Positions 1 to 7,940 of a DNA stretch of 33,931 bases are shown here, piece by piece. Source of the stretch: Lachnospiraceae bacterium UBA1755 (lineage in GTDB: Bacteria > Bacillota > Clostridia > Lachnospirales > Lachnospiraceae); NCBI GenBank assembly GCA_002314805.1, contig DCHJ01000062.1:1-33931 (forward strand). The letters run 5' to 3'. The stretch's first letter is position 1, and each line of letters begins with the position of its first letter. Position numbers and translations under genes: made by a program. Under the pieces are notes generated by a model. It did no database searches. It was given only the letters and a program-made list of their open reading frames with translations, and was not told where the DNA came from.

Positions 1-499
1 CTGTATGGCCTTCCTGCCATAAGAACTCTCTCGAACGCAGGAACGGACGGGTTTCCTTTTCCCAACGGACGACCGAGCACCACTGGTTATAGACACGCGG
101 AAGATCACGATAGGACTGGATATCTTTTGAATAGAAATCACAGAAAACGGTTTCGGACGTCGGTCGGATGCAGCAACGCTCCGGGAGCGGCTGGCCGCCT
201 CCCATCGTAACCCAAGCAACTTCCGGCGCGAAGCCTTCGACATGCTCCGCTTCCTTCGTCAGAAGAGACTCCGGAATCAGAAGCGGCATATAGACGTTCT
301 GAACGCCCGTCGCTTTGAAACGCTTGTTAAGCTCATCCTGAATGCTTTCCCATAATGCATATCCCGCCGGCTTGATGACCATAAAGCCCTTCACTGCGGC
401 ATAATCCATCAGTTCTGCCTTCTTTACGATATCCGTGTACCACTGAGCAAAATCGACGTCTCTCGATGTGATCTGCTCTACAAGTTTCTTGTCTGCCAT
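1..499 (-). CDS. proS: Prolyl-tRNA synthetase, type 3 (partial, N-terminal part)
   Basis: Charges tRNA-Pro with proline in the cytoplasm. Only the first 166 residues lie in the window; the gene runs off the left edge. The N-terminus (MADKKLVEQITSRDVDFAQW) and the class II core that follows (GFMVIKPAGYALWESIQDEL, VYMPLLIPESLL, then RPTSET and FLRSREFLWQEGH of motif 2) match the archaeal/eukaryote-like ProRS-3 group that many Clostridia use, rather than the longer bacterial ProRS with an inserted editing domain. The ATG at 499 is preceded by GAGGGG, which overlaps the metK stop; only 9 bases separate the genes, so this is the distal gene of the gdpP-rplI-dnaB-metK-proS operon. Family assignment is confident; the C-terminal half cannot be seen. 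Confidence 0.93.
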   Translation of the reverse strand, partial: MADKKLVEQITSRDVDFAQWYTDIVKKAELMDYAAVKGFMVIKPAGYALWESIQDELNKRFKATGVQNVYMPLLIPESLLTKEAEHVEGFAPEVAWVTMGGGQPLPERCCIRPTSETVFCDFYSKDIQSYRDLPRVYNQWCSVVRWEKETRPFLRSREFLWQEGHT

Positions 500-508
500 A
501 CTATCCCC

Positions 509-1690
509 TCACTTTAACAGTTCTGCGCGGTCCGTCTTCTCCCACGGAAGCTCGACATCCGTGCGTCCGAAATGACCGTAAGCCGCCGTCTGCTTATAAA
601 TCGGCCGGCGTAAATTCAGCATTTTAATAATTCCGGCCGGGCGAAGGTCGAACACCTTCAGCACCCGCTTCGTAATCTCTTCATCCGGAAGGATTCCGGT
701 TCCGAACGTGTTGATCGTTACGGACATCGGATGTGCGACACCGATCGCATAGGCGATCTGAATCTCACAGCGTTTCGCCAATCCTGCCGCGACAACGTTC
801 TTAGCTACATACCGCGCCGCATACGATGCAGAACGGTCCACCTTCGTCGGGTCCTTTCCGGAGAATGCGCCGCCGCCATGACGTGCCATTCCGCCATAGG
901 TGTCGACGATAATCTTCCGTCCGGTCAATCCGGAATCGCCGTGCGGTCCGCCAATGACAAAGCGCCCCGTCGGGTTGATATAGTACTTCGTGTCTGCATC
1001 AATCATCTCCTTCGGGAGAACCGGGTCAAACACGTACTTCTGAATATCATTTTTAATCTGCTCGAGCGTGACCTGCTCGTCATGCTGTGTCGAAAGAACG
1101 ACGGTTCCTAAGCGGACCGGCCGATTATTTTCATCATATTCGACCGTGACCTGCGTTTTTCCGTCCGGGCGGAGATACGGGAGTGTTCCGTCTTTCCGGA
1201 CCTCAGCCAGTTTTCTCGCCAATTTATGCGCTAATGCGATCGGATACGGCATAAGCTCCGGCGTTTCGTCTGATGCATAGCCGAACATTAAGCCCTGGTC
1301 ACCGGCGCCGATCGCGTCCAGTTCCTCATCCGTCATCTGGTTCTCTTTGATTTCCAATGCCTTGTCTACGCCCAGCGCGATATCCTCGGACTGTTTGTCG
1401 ATTGCGGTCAGGACTGCGCAGGTGTCGCCGTCGAAACCGAATTTCGCGCGGTTGTAGCCGATATCATTGACGGTTTCGCGCACGATTTTCTGAATATCGA
1501 TGTGCGCCTTCGTCGTAATCTCGCCCATTACGAGGACGAGGCCGGTCGTGCAGCTGACTTCACAGGCGACACGGCTGTTCGGATCTTCTGCGAGCAGCGC
1601 GTCCAATACGGCGTCTGAAATCTGGTCGCAGATTTTGTCGGGGTGCCCTTCGGTCACCGATTCCGACGTGAATAAAAAGTGGTTGTTCAT
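509..1690 (-). CDS. metK: S-adenosylmethionine synthetase
   Basis: Makes S-adenosylmethionine from methionine and ATP in the cytoplasm; the product is the methyl donor for the rsmA, rsmI and trmN6 products encoded elsewhere in the window. The 393-residue length is normal for MetK. Visible signatures are the N-terminal SESVTEGHPDKICDQISDAV (ATP/methionine site), GAGDQGLMFGYA, and the glycine-rich GGGAFSGKDPTKVDRSA. The start at 1690 has a good AAGGAG site 4-5 bases upstream. About 128 bases separate it from dnaB upstream; I see no S-box or other SAM riboswitch there, only a short duplication and a 6-bp hairpin (CCGTAT/ATACGG), so it is probably co-transcribed with dnaB. proS follows 9 bases downstream. 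Confidence 0.98.
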   Translation of the reverse strand: MNNHFLFTSESVTEGHPDKICDQISDAVLDALLAEDPNSRVACEVSCTTGLVLVMGEITTKAHIDIQKIVRETVNDIGYNRAKFGFDGDTCAVLTAIDKQSEDIALGVDKALEIKENQMTDEELDAIGAGDQGLMFGYASDETPELMPYPIALAHKLARKLAEVRKDGTLPYLRPDGKTQVTVEYDENNRPVRLGTVVLSTQHDEQVTLEQIKNDIQKYVFDPVLPKEMIDADTKYYINPTGRFVIGGPHGDSGLTGRKIIVDTYGGMARHGGGAFSGKDPTKVDRSASYAARYVAKNVVAAGLAKRCEIQIAYAIGVAHPMSVTINTFGTGILPDEEITKRVLKVFDLRPAGIIKMLNLRRPIYKQTAAYGHFGRTDVELPWEKTDRAELLK

Positions 1691-1780
1691 TGTGCTCCTT
1701 CTGCCAAAAACTATTATTGGTATTTGTATATTTTCCAGACCGTATTTCCGATTGATACGGCCGTAGAATCAATTTTTGTC

Positions 1781-1820
1781 TTCTGCTTCAGAATCGATTA
1801 GGGTTTTCTGCCTCAGAATC
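1781..1820 (-). repeat. Two-copy 15-bp tandem repeat (25-bp period) at the dnaB stop
   Basis: TTCTGCYTCAGAATC occurs at 1781-1795 and 1806-1820 with one mismatch and a 25-base period. A fragment (TAGAATC) lies just beyond, near 1764-1770. The copy nearer dnaB overlaps its stop codon. It sits in the dnaB-metK gap. Function unknown; it parallels the duplications in the next two gaps of the same operon. Confidence 0.7.
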
Positions 1821-3165
1821 ATTCGTTTCCTTCCGTACGCGAACTTGCCAGATTCGCGAAACGGGTCTGCTCCGGAATCCACGCGAGCTTGATGGTCTTC
1901 GTCGGGCCGCTACGCTGTTTCGCGATGATGATTTCCGCTTTTCCGCGGTCCTCAGACTCCGGATTATAATACTCGTCACGATAAATGAACATGACGATAT
2001 CGGCATCCTGCTCGATGGCGCCGGATTCACGAAGGTCGGCCAGCATCGGGCGGTGGTCCTGACGCCCTTCAGGGCCACGCGAAAGCTGTGACAATGCGAT
2101 TACGGGCACGCGGAGTTCACGCGCGAGAACCTTCAGATTTCGGGAGATCTCCGAGATTTCCTGCTGACGGCTTTCGCGATTGTTTCCGGACATCAGCTGC
2201 AGGTAGTCGACGATAATTACTTTGATGTCGTGCTCCAGCTTCAGCTTCCGGCATTTGCTCCGAAGCTCGGTGATGGTGATTCCTGCGTTATCATTGATAT
2301 AGAGCGTCGCGCCGGCGATATCAGCAGACGCTTCCACAATCTGGTCCCATTCCATGTCCGAAAGCTTTCCGTTCCGAAGCTTCTGGCTGTCGACATGCGA
2401 TTCCATCGCGAGCATACGGTTGACGAGCTGCTCGCGGGTCATTTCAAGTTCGAACACGGCCGTCGGCACATGGTTCCGCACCGCAAAATGATGCGCGAGA
2501 TTCAATGCGAACGCTGTTTTTCCCATAGCAGGACGCGCTGCGATCAGGATCAGATCAGACGGCTGAAGACCGTTCGTCGCTTCATCGAGGTCCGCAAATC
2601 CGGTTTCCACGCCGGTCGGCGCGCCGCCATTCCGGGCCGCCTCTTCAATCTTTCCGATTACATTGAGCGTGATTGTTTCAATGTCTTCCGTGTCATTGTC
2701 GGTTTTCTTCTCTAAAAGCTGGAAGATCGCTTTCTCCGTGTCTGCCATCAGTTCGGGGGTCTGTTTCTTCCCCATATAGCAGTCATTGATCAAGCCTTCC
2801 ATCGTCTTTATCATCCGGCGGGTCATCGCTTTTTCGGAAACGATCGTCGCGTATGTACGGATGTTCGCCGCAGTAAAGACAGAATTCAGAAGATCCATCA
2901 AAAAGCTGACGCTATAAACCTCCGGCGCGACATCCTTCGTCTTCAAGGCTTCCTGAAGCGTAACGATATCGGTCGGTTTTCCGGCATTATAGAGCTCCAG
3001 TATCGTGTCAAAAAGCACACCGTACTGATGCTGATAGAAGTCTTCACCGGTCAGCACCTCTGACGCAGCGCCGATCGCGTCCTGCGAATAGAGCATTGAC
3101 CCGATAACCGACTGCTCGGCCTCGAGGCTGTTAGGCATCGTTTTTTTGATTAACTCTTCTTCCAT
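1819..3165 (-). CDS. dnaB: Replicative DNA helicase DnaB
   Basis: Hexameric ATP-driven helicase (DnaC in Bacillus naming) that unwinds DNA at the replication fork. At 448 residues it has normal family length. The N-terminal domain begins near residue 10 (PNSLEAEQSVIGSML). The RecA-like C-terminal domain carries Walker A ARPAMGKTAFALN, the H1a-like ELEMTREQLVNRM, Walker B IIVDYLQLM and ALSQLSRGPEGR followed by LADLRESGAIEQDAD. ELEM replaces the more common SLEM, an otherwise ordinary variation. ATG at 3165 follows GAGGAAAGA. The gene sits between rplI and metK in a minus-strand operon; rplI-dnaB adjacency is conserved in Firmicutes. Confidence 0.98.
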   Translation of the reverse strand: MEEELIKKTMPNSLEAEQSVIGSMLYSQDAIGAASEVLTGEDFYQHQYGVLFDTILELYNAGKPTDIVTLQEALKTKDVAPEVYSVSFLMDLLNSVFTAANIRTYATIVSEKAMTRRMIKTMEGLINDCYMGKKQTPELMADTEKAIFQLLEKKTDNDTEDIETITLNVIGKIEEAARNGGAPTGVETGFADLDEATNGLQPSDLILIAARPAMGKTAFALNLAHHFAVRNHVPTAVFELEMTREQLVNRMLAMESHVDSQKLRNGKLSDMEWDQIVEASADIAGATLYINDNAGITITELRSKCRKLKLEHDIKVIIVDYLQLMSGNNRESRQQEISEISRNLKVLARELRVPVIALSQLSRGPEGRQDHRPMLADLRESGAIEQDADIVMFIYRDEYYNPESEDRGKAEIIIAKQRSGPTKTIKLAWIPEQTRFANLASSRTEGNE

Positions 3166-3174
3166 GTGTCTTTC

Positions 3175-3244
3175 CTCATCGGTAATGTGCCGACAGCGGC
3201 CTGTCTTTACTCATCGGCAATGTGCTGACAGCGGCCTGTCCTTA
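3175..3244 (-). repeat. Two-copy 35-bp tandem repeat between rplI and dnaB
   Basis: Copies at 3175-3209 and 3210-3244 differ at only a few positions. On the transcribed strand each contains the mini-hairpin GACAGGCCGCTGTC (5-bp stem, GCCG loop). The second copy ends on the rplI stop codon, and the first supplies the GATGAGGAAAG stretch just upstream of dnaB. It may have arisen by slippage and may influence dnaB translation; that part is inference. Confidence 0.8.
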
Positions 3245-3685
3245 CTCAGCTTCAACGATTACATTTAAATTTCCGGTCACCTGCGGATGAAGTTTTAACG
3301 GAATATCAAACTTTCCGACTTCCTTGATCGCGTCATCGAGGACCAGTTTCTTTTTGTCAACATTGAGATTCAGCTGCTTTTTGCAAGCCTCCGCAATCTC
3401 CTTCGTCGAGACGGAGCCAAACGCTCTTCCGTCTTTTCCAACCTTGATCTTCAACGTGATCGACATTCCGGTCAGCTTCGCCGCGAGCTCCTGTGCGTCC
3501 GACAGACGCGCCTCCGCAACTTTCTCCTCGTGTTTCTTCTGAAGGCGCAGATCGTTCATCGTCTTCGCGTTTGCTTCTGCCGCCTGCTTTTTCGAAATCA
3601 GATTCCGGCCATAGCCATCCTTCACGGTGACGGTATCGCCTTTCTTTCCGACATTCTTCACATCCATCAATAAAATAATATCCAT
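3242..3685 (-). CDS. rplI: 50S ribosomal protein L9
   Basis: Large-subunit ribosomal protein that binds 23S rRNA near the L1 stalk. At 147 residues it has the normal length. The N-terminal rRNA-binding domain is clear: MDIILLMDVKNVGKKGDTV followed by VKDGYGRNLI, with the invariant G-GYGRN-L pattern. The long connecting helix rich in Lys/Glu/Ala and the C-terminal domain (GKDGRAFGSVSTKEIAEA) follow. ATG at 3685 has a strong GGAGGAAAAAA leader. It lies downstream of gdpP and upstream of dnaB, the usual Firmicute gdpP-rplI-dnaB order. Confidence 0.98.
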   Translation of the reverse strand: MDIILLMDVKNVGKKGDTVTVKDGYGRNLISKKQAAEANAKTMNDLRLQKKHEEKVAEARLSDAQELAAKLTGMSITLKIKVGKDGRAFGSVSTKEIAEACKKQLNLNVDKKKLVLDDAIKEVGKFDIPLKLHPQVTGNLNVIVEAE

Positions 3686-3741
3686 GTTTTTTTCCTCCTG
3701 CCGATTTCTTAACTGTGCGAACTAAACGCTTTTCAGCATGT

Positions 3742-3824
3742 GCTTTCTTTTCATCTGCCTGGGCTTTCGTTTCATCTGCCCGCGCTTTCTTTTCATCTGC
3801 CCGTGCTTTCGTTCATCTGCCCGC
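3742..3824 (-). repeat. Four-copy ~21-bp tandem repeat between gdpP and rplI
   Basis: Copies lie at 3742-3762, 3763-3783, 3784-3804 and 3805-3824 (the last is 20 bp). The plus-strand consensus is GCTTTCKTTTCATCTGCCCG. The array begins immediately after the gdpP stop (3827-3829). In one minus-strand frame three copies read RADEKKA-RADETKA-QADEKKA, like a charged coiled-coil tail. The copy next to gdpP has lost one base, and the gdpP stop comes first, so the array is not part of the present gdpP protein. Confidence 0.85.
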
Positions 3825-3826
3825 GC

Positions 3827-5833
3827 TTATGTTTCTTCCAGCACTGCCTTCAGTTTTCCGATCGCTTCTTCTACGGTGATTCCGTCAAACTGCGCGCCGG
3901 CAATGCTCAGGTGTCCGCCGCCGCCCAGTTTCTCTGCGATAATCTGCACATTGATCTCGTCGATCGAACGCGCGCTTAAATAAACTTTATTTTCATATAA
4001 GGTAAAGACGAAGCTCGCCTTTACGCCGCGGATTTCGAGAAGCTCGTTCGCCGCCTGCGCCGCCACAACCGTCTGGTTCGGGTTGTTCTGCTCGCTCGGG
4101 CATACGCCGATGATATAGTTTTCCTTATAAACTTCCGCAGAACGGATCGTCTCCGCACGGAGCATATAATCTTCCATGCTGTCACGGAAAAGTTTCCGGA
4201 CGCGTGTGATATCGGCACCGCAGCGGCGAAGGAAGGCTGCCGCTTCAAAGGTACGGACGCCTGCTTTATCTTCAAAGTTGTTCGTATCCATAACGATGCC
4301 TGCGTATACGGCATCAGCTTCCTGCGGCCGGAGCTTCAGGCCGTCCGCATAATACTGGACCATTTCCGAAACCATTTCCGACGCGGACGATGCATACGGT
4401 TCTACATATGAAAGCAATGCGTTTTCGATCCGCTCGCGGCCCTGGCGGTGATGGTCCATGACCACAACATTCGTCGTCTTTTCAAGGATTTCCGGGCACT
4501 GCGTATAGGACGGACGGTTCGTGTCTACAACCACGACCAACGTGTTTTTGTCCACCATCGCAATCGCCTGCTCACGTGAAATAAAGAAATCGGCGTCATA
4601 TTCCGGATTCGAGCGGAAAGTTTCCATCAAAGATCTCACGGAGCCGACGCTGTCTTCCATAATGATATGGGCTTTCTTGCCCGAATAGCGCGCCGCACAG
4701 GAAATGCCGATCGCCGCACCGAGACAGTCGAAATCGCTGATCGGATGGCCCATGATCAGAAGCGTATCCTTGTTTTCAATAATCTCTCGGAGCGCATTCG
4801 CTTTGATCCGCGACCGGACGCGGGTGCTCCGCTCGCTGTTCTGCGTCTTTCCGCCGTAGTAATTGACTTCACCGGCATTTTTTAAAACCGCCTGGTCACC
4901 GCCGCGGCCGAGTGCCATATCGATGGCCGCCTGCGCATACTCGAAGTTCCGCTCGTAATTCTCGCCGCCCATACCGATGCCCATACTCAAGGTAACCGGC
5001 ATTTCATTGCCGATGCTGACCGTCTTAATATCTTCCAGGAGGGAGAACTTATCCTCTTCCATCTTCCAGAGCGATTCCTGCTTCATGACGATCAGGTAGC
5101 GGTCTTTCTCAAGTCTTTTGGAGAGGCCGCCCATCCGGATGGCATACTGTGCCAGTTTCCGCTCCAGAAGCGCTGACAGAAGCGACCGGCGAACTTCTTC
5201 AATGCTGTTCATCGCTTCATCGTAATTATCAAAATAAACGAGACCGAAGACGCTCTTTTCCGCTTCCACCGTCCGTTTATAATTCAAAAGGTCTGTCTCA
5301 TCTTCGAAGCAGAGGTTGAAAAAGACAAACTCCGCAACATCACAGATTTCCGACAGGTTCTTCGCCAATGACTTGTCTACCGGCGTCGCCGTAACGCAGT
5401 AGTTGCGCTCGGAAAACGTCACATGGAACGGATTCCCTTTCGCAAAGTTCGCGTTTTCGAGATGCGGAAAGATTCTCGCCAGCAGTTTTTCATTCGGGTT
5501 TTCAGCAAACAACTCTTTAAAGACCGGATTCGACCAGAAAATCTCGCCGTCCGCATTGCAGATGACGAACGGAATCTTCGAGTCTTTCAGCATCTGGTCC
5601 TGAACACGCCCGAAGGAAGCGCCGAAATCGACCGTTTTCCGTGTGATATCCTGCCGGCTGAGTCCGTACACCGCCAATGCGATGACGAAATATACGGCTG
5701 CGATGCCTAAAACGATCAGTCCCTGTTTCCAGCTGAAGAACAGGATGATCACTCCCGCTAATGCCAGGATGGCGCCCAGCAAAAACGGCCAACGGAAATA
5801 TGCACGAAGGACAGTTTTCTTTTTGTTTTCCAT
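3827..5833 (-). CDS. gdpP: Cyclic-di-AMP phosphodiesterase GdpP (DHH family)
   Basis: Membrane-bound enzyme that hydrolyses c-di-AMP to pApA and so controls osmotic and cell-wall homeostasis. The 668-residue architecture is complete: two transmembrane helices (about residues 15-33 and 37-57), a PAS-like domain (about 75-160), a degenerate GGDEF domain (about 190-320), a DHH domain with the metal ligands H363, D367, D369, D437 and D460-H461-H462, and a C-terminal DHHA1 domain with GGGGHLSIAGAQF. The ATG at 5833 has an AGGAG site. It heads the gdpP-rplI-dnaB-metK-proS operon from a clear sigma-A promoter. In many Firmicutes gdpP follows rpsR on the same strand; here it is divergent from rpsF-ssb-rpsR. 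Confidence 0.97.
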   Translation of the reverse strand: MENKKKTVLRAYFRWPFLLGAILALAGVIILFFSWKQGLIVLGIAAVYFVIALAVYGLSRQDITRKTVDFGASFGRVQDQMLKDSKIPFVICNADGEIFWSNPVFKELFAENPNEKLLARIFPHLENANFAKGNPFHVTFSERNYCVTATPVDKSLAKNLSEICDVAEFVFFNLCFEDETDLLNYKRTVEAEKSVFGLVYFDNYDEAMNSIEEVRRSLLSALLERKLAQYAIRMGGLSKRLEKDRYLIVMKQESLWKMEEDKFSLLEDIKTVSIGNEMPVTLSMGIGMGGENYERNFEYAQAAIDMALGRGGDQAVLKNAGEVNYYGGKTQNSERSTRVRSRIKANALREIIENKDTLLIMGHPISDFDCLGAAIGISCAARYSGKKAHIIMEDSVGSVRSLMETFRSNPEYDADFFISREQAIAMVDKNTLVVVVDTNRPSYTQCPEILEKTTNVVVMDHHRQGRERIENALLSYVEPYASSASEMVSEMVQYYADGLKLRPQEADAVYAGIVMDTNNFEDKAGVRTFEAAAFLRRCGADITRVRKLFRDSMEDYMLRAETIRSAEVYKENYIIGVCPSEQNNPNQTVVAAQAANELLEIRGVKASFVFTLYENKVYLSARSIDEINVQIIAEKLGGGGHLSIAGAQFDGITVEEAIGKLKAVLEET

Positions 5834-5887
5834 GTATTCTCCTAATAAATCCGCAGATTACCGCACAATAAGCCAATATGATAGCGT

Positions 5888-5916
5888 ATTATATCACATG
5901 CCCCCTTCTATTTCAA
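5888..5916 (-). promoter_or_regulatory. Sigma-A promoter of the gdpP operon
   Basis: On the minus strand, -35 TTGAAA (5911-5916), a 17-bp spacer and a perfect -10 TATAAT (5888-5893). The expected start is near 5881, giving a leader of about 48 bases before gdpP. It lies back-to-back with the rpsF promoter; the two -35 boxes are about 30 bp apart. Confidence 0.88.
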
Positions 5917-5945
5917 TGGAAAGTAAAAACTATTGAAATAAGTCC

Positions 5946-5974
5946 TTGCAATTTCCGAGTCCGCATTGTATAAT
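5946..5974 (+). promoter_or_regulatory. Sigma-A promoter of rpsF-ssb-rpsR
   Basis: -35 TTGCAA (5946-5951), a 17-bp spacer and a perfect -10 TATAAT (5969-5974). The predicted start is near 5981, leaving a leader of about 68 bases that ends in AAAGGAGG, eight to nine bases before the rpsF ATG. I do not recognise a definite S6:S18 autoregulatory element in this short leader. Confidence 0.9.
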
Positions 5975-6048
5975 GCCATTTTGTGATGTAATGTCATTTC
6001 CTTGCTCTAGGAAAACTTAGGGCCAGAGACCAAAAGGAGGTAAAAAAG

Positions 6049-6336
6049 ATGAACAAGTATGAATTAGTAGTCGTTCTGAACGGAAGTTTAGAAGATGACG
6101 AAAGATCTGCTGCCATGGACAAAGTAAGTTCCTACATCACCCGTTTCGGCGGAACAGTCACGAAGATTGATGACTGGGGAAAAAAGAAACTTGCTTATGA
6201 AATCCAGAAGATGAGTGAAGCATTCTACTATATCGTGAATTTCGAGTCACCGCTCGAAGCTCCGGCAGAGATTGAGTCGAATGTTCGTATCATGGAGCAG
6301 GTCATCCGCTACCTGATCGTTAAGCAGGAAGCTTGA
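6049..6336 (+). CDS. rpsF: 30S ribosomal protein S6
   Basis: Small-subunit ribosomal protein that pairs with S18 on the 30S platform. At 95 residues it is typical for Firmicutes. MNKYELVVVLNGSLEDDER is the usual N-terminus, and WGKKKLAYEIQKMSEAFYYI is the conserved central block. It is the first gene of rpsF-ssb-rpsR, with a strong AAAGGAGG ribosome binding site. Confidence 0.98.
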   Translation: MNKYELVVVLNGSLEDDERSAAMDKVSSYITRFGGTVTKIDDWGKKKLAYEIQKMSEAFYYIVNFESPLEAPAEIESNVRIMEQVIRYLIVKQEA

Positions 6337-6354
6337 GAATGCGAGGTATGAATT

Positions 6355-6843
6355 ATGAATAAAGTAATGTTGTGCGGTAGATTAACCAGAGACCCTGAAG
6401 TCCGTTATTCGCAGGGCGAACGCCAGATGGCCATTGCGCGTTTTACGTTAGCAGTTGACAGACGTGGACGCGGCCGTAACAGCCAGGACGGCTCCGAACA
6501 GACTGCAGACTTTATTCAGTGCGTGTCCTTTGACAGAAATGCAGAATTCGCCGAGAAGTATCTGCGTCAGGGCACCAAAGTTATCGTGACTGGCCGGCTT
6601 CAGACCGGATCCTACACGAATAAAGACGGACAGCGCGTCTATACGACCGATGTCATTGTCGAAGAGACGGAATTCGCAGAGTCGAAGAACGCATCTCAGG
6701 GTGGCGGTTCTTCCTTCTCCGGCAATTTCGCTCAGAATGAAGCCCGTTCCACTTCTTCGTCCCAGAGACCGGTGGAAGACCTCGGTGATGGCTTCATGAA
6801 CATTCCGGACGGAGTAGAGGACGACGGACTTCCGTTCAATTAA
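6355..6843 (+). CDS. ssb: Single-stranded DNA-binding protein
   Basis: Homotetrameric SSB that coats single-stranded DNA in replication and repair. At 162 residues, the OB fold spans about residues 1-105 (MNKVMLCGRLTRDPEVRYSQ at the start, FIQCVSFDRNAEFAEKYLRQ, VTGRLQTGSYTNKDG). A Ser/Gly/Gln-rich linker follows, then the acidic tip DGVEDDGLPFN. The tip that binds partner proteins usually ends in DDIPF; here one extra Asn follows PF. It lies between rpsF and rpsR, the standard arrangement. Confidence 0.97.
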   Translation: MNKVMLCGRLTRDPEVRYSQGERQMAIARFTLAVDRRGRGRNSQDGSEQTADFIQCVSFDRNAEFAEKYLRQGTKVIVTGRLQTGSYTNKDGQRVYTTDVIVEETEFAESKNASQGGGSSFSGNFAQNEARSTSSSQRPVEDLGDGFMNIPDGVEDDGLPFN

Positions 6844-6857
6844 TCAGGAGGGCTGAT

Positions 6858-7130
6858 ATGGCATTCAATAGAGCTGATGCAAAGGGCGACGGTGCTTTTA
6901 AGAAGCGCCCGCTCCACAGAAAGAAAAAAGTCTGTGCATTCTGCAGCAAGGCAGAAGGTGCTGACGTGATCGATTACAAGGATGTCGCGAAGTTAAAGAA
7001 ATATATCTCTGAGAGAGGCAAGATTTTACCGAGACGCGTTACCGGTACCTGTGCGATCCATCAGAGAGCTTTAACCACCGCTATCAAGAAATCCCGTCAC
7101 ATCGCTTTATTACCGTTCACGGTTGAATAA
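6858..7130 (+). CDS. rpsR: 30S ribosomal protein S18 (cysteine-containing form)
   Basis: Small-subunit ribosomal protein and partner of S6. At 90 residues, the N-terminal Lys/Arg-rich tail is followed by VCAFCSKAEGADVIDYKD, the GKILPRRVTGTCAIHQRAL motif and the ALLPF end. CxxC together with the Cys of TGTC fits the zinc-binding (C+) form, as opposed to Cys-less paralogues. It ends the operon 42 bases before a strong terminator. The Shine-Dalgarno site is AGGAGGG. Confidence 0.98.
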   Translation: MAFNRADAKGDGAFKKRPLHRKKKVCAFCSKAEGADVIDYKDVAKLKKYISERGKILPRRVTGTCAIHQRALTTAIKKSRHIALLPFTVE

Positions 7131-7171
7131 AGAGATGAACGGCCGCGCAAGCGGTCAAATAGCAGAGATGC

Positions 7172-7207
7172 AAAAGAGGCATGACTTCGGTCATGCCTCT
7201 TTTTTGT
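7172..7207 (+). terminator. Bidirectional intrinsic terminator between rpsR and cvpA
   Basis: A perfect 12-bp stem (AAGAGGCATGAC / GTCATGCCTCTT) with a TTCG tetraloop, followed by a T run on the plus strand. An A run upstream gives a shorter U tract in the minus direction, so it can serve both converging operons. A second small hairpin (GGCCGC-GCAA-GCGGTC) lies just before it, right after the rpsR stop. Confidence 0.93.
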
Positions 7208-7241
7208 TCGGTTCATCTGCTTCCGCTATATCTTTTTCCTG

Positions 7242-7940
7242 TTACACGTACTGCGCTAAAAAGCTATGCAGAATATCTAAAAGGAGGTTGTGGTCATATA
7301 AATACGACAAAACCTTACTTTCCCGGATGACGCTGACGATCGCTTCGCCTGCCGGCGTCGCTGCGAACAGCATTATCACGATTCCGAGAAGTTCAATGAG
7401 ATGGAGCGTCATCACGAGGCCAAGCACGAGTCCGAGAATCTTATCGACCTTTTCCATTGCAGGGCCTTTAATCATATTTGCCAGCAGCGCGCCGACGATG
7501 AGTGCGATGATGAAGCAGATCAGCGCTACCGCGATAAAGGTGCCGACCTTGATGACGAAATCCGCCACACGGTCTGCCGCTTCTTTGACCATCTCAGTCG
7601 GATCAATCTGCAGTCCGCTCAGCGCTTTCATGAGAACTTCCTGCAGTTTTTCCGGAAGATCGGTGTTATTCACAAGGTCTTGGATATTCCCGTCAAGGGC
7701 GCCCTTCTCTTCGAGGAACGTCTCCAGTTTCAAACTCAGCTGCTCCGTCCAGTCAGTTTTCTCGTCGACGAGCTTGTAAGCGCTCTGACTTAAAACGATA
7801 GCGCCGAGAACGCCGACGATCAATGAAGCGGTCGGGATTACCATCTTTGCAAAGCCTTTTTGATACCCGCGAATCATCATAAATATCGCGAGTACGGCCA
7901 GCACCACTATGACAATGATGGAAATCGTGGATGGGCTCAT
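7242..7940 (-). CDS. CvpA-family membrane protein
   Basis: A 232-residue membrane protein with hydrophobic segments at about residues 6-24, 32-50, 132-158 and 170-195. It fits the CvpA/colicin V production family, whose members are poorly understood inner-membrane proteins linked to envelope integrity. A soluble segment rich in Leu/Glu/Lys (about 60-125) lies between the helix pairs. The start ATG overlaps the TPR gene stop by 4 bases (ATGA), so the two are translationally coupled at the end of the dnaX-ybaB-recR operon. The family call rests on topology and general resemblance, not on a catalytic motif. Confidence 0.7.
   Translation of the reverse strand: MSPSTISIIVIVVLAVLAIFMMIRGYQKGFAKMVIPTASLIVGVLGAIVLSQSAYKLVDEKTDWTEQLSLKLETFLEEKGALDGNIQDLVNNTDLPEKLQEVLMKALSGLQIDPTEMVKEAADRVADFVIKVGTFIAVALICFIIALIVGALLANMIKGPAMEKVDKILGLVLGLVMTLHLIELLGIVIMLFAATPAGEAIVSVIRESKVLSYLYDHNLLLDILHSFLAQYV

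Noticed and set aside
1691..1818. Possible SAM riboswitch upstream of metK
   Set aside because: The gap is only 128 bases and lacks the conserved S-box core and a terminator; it holds a duplication and one weak hairpin.
5975..6048. S6:S18 autoregulatory leader in the rpsF mRNA
   Set aside because: I could not find a convincing stem with the conserved bulged CCG element in the short leader.
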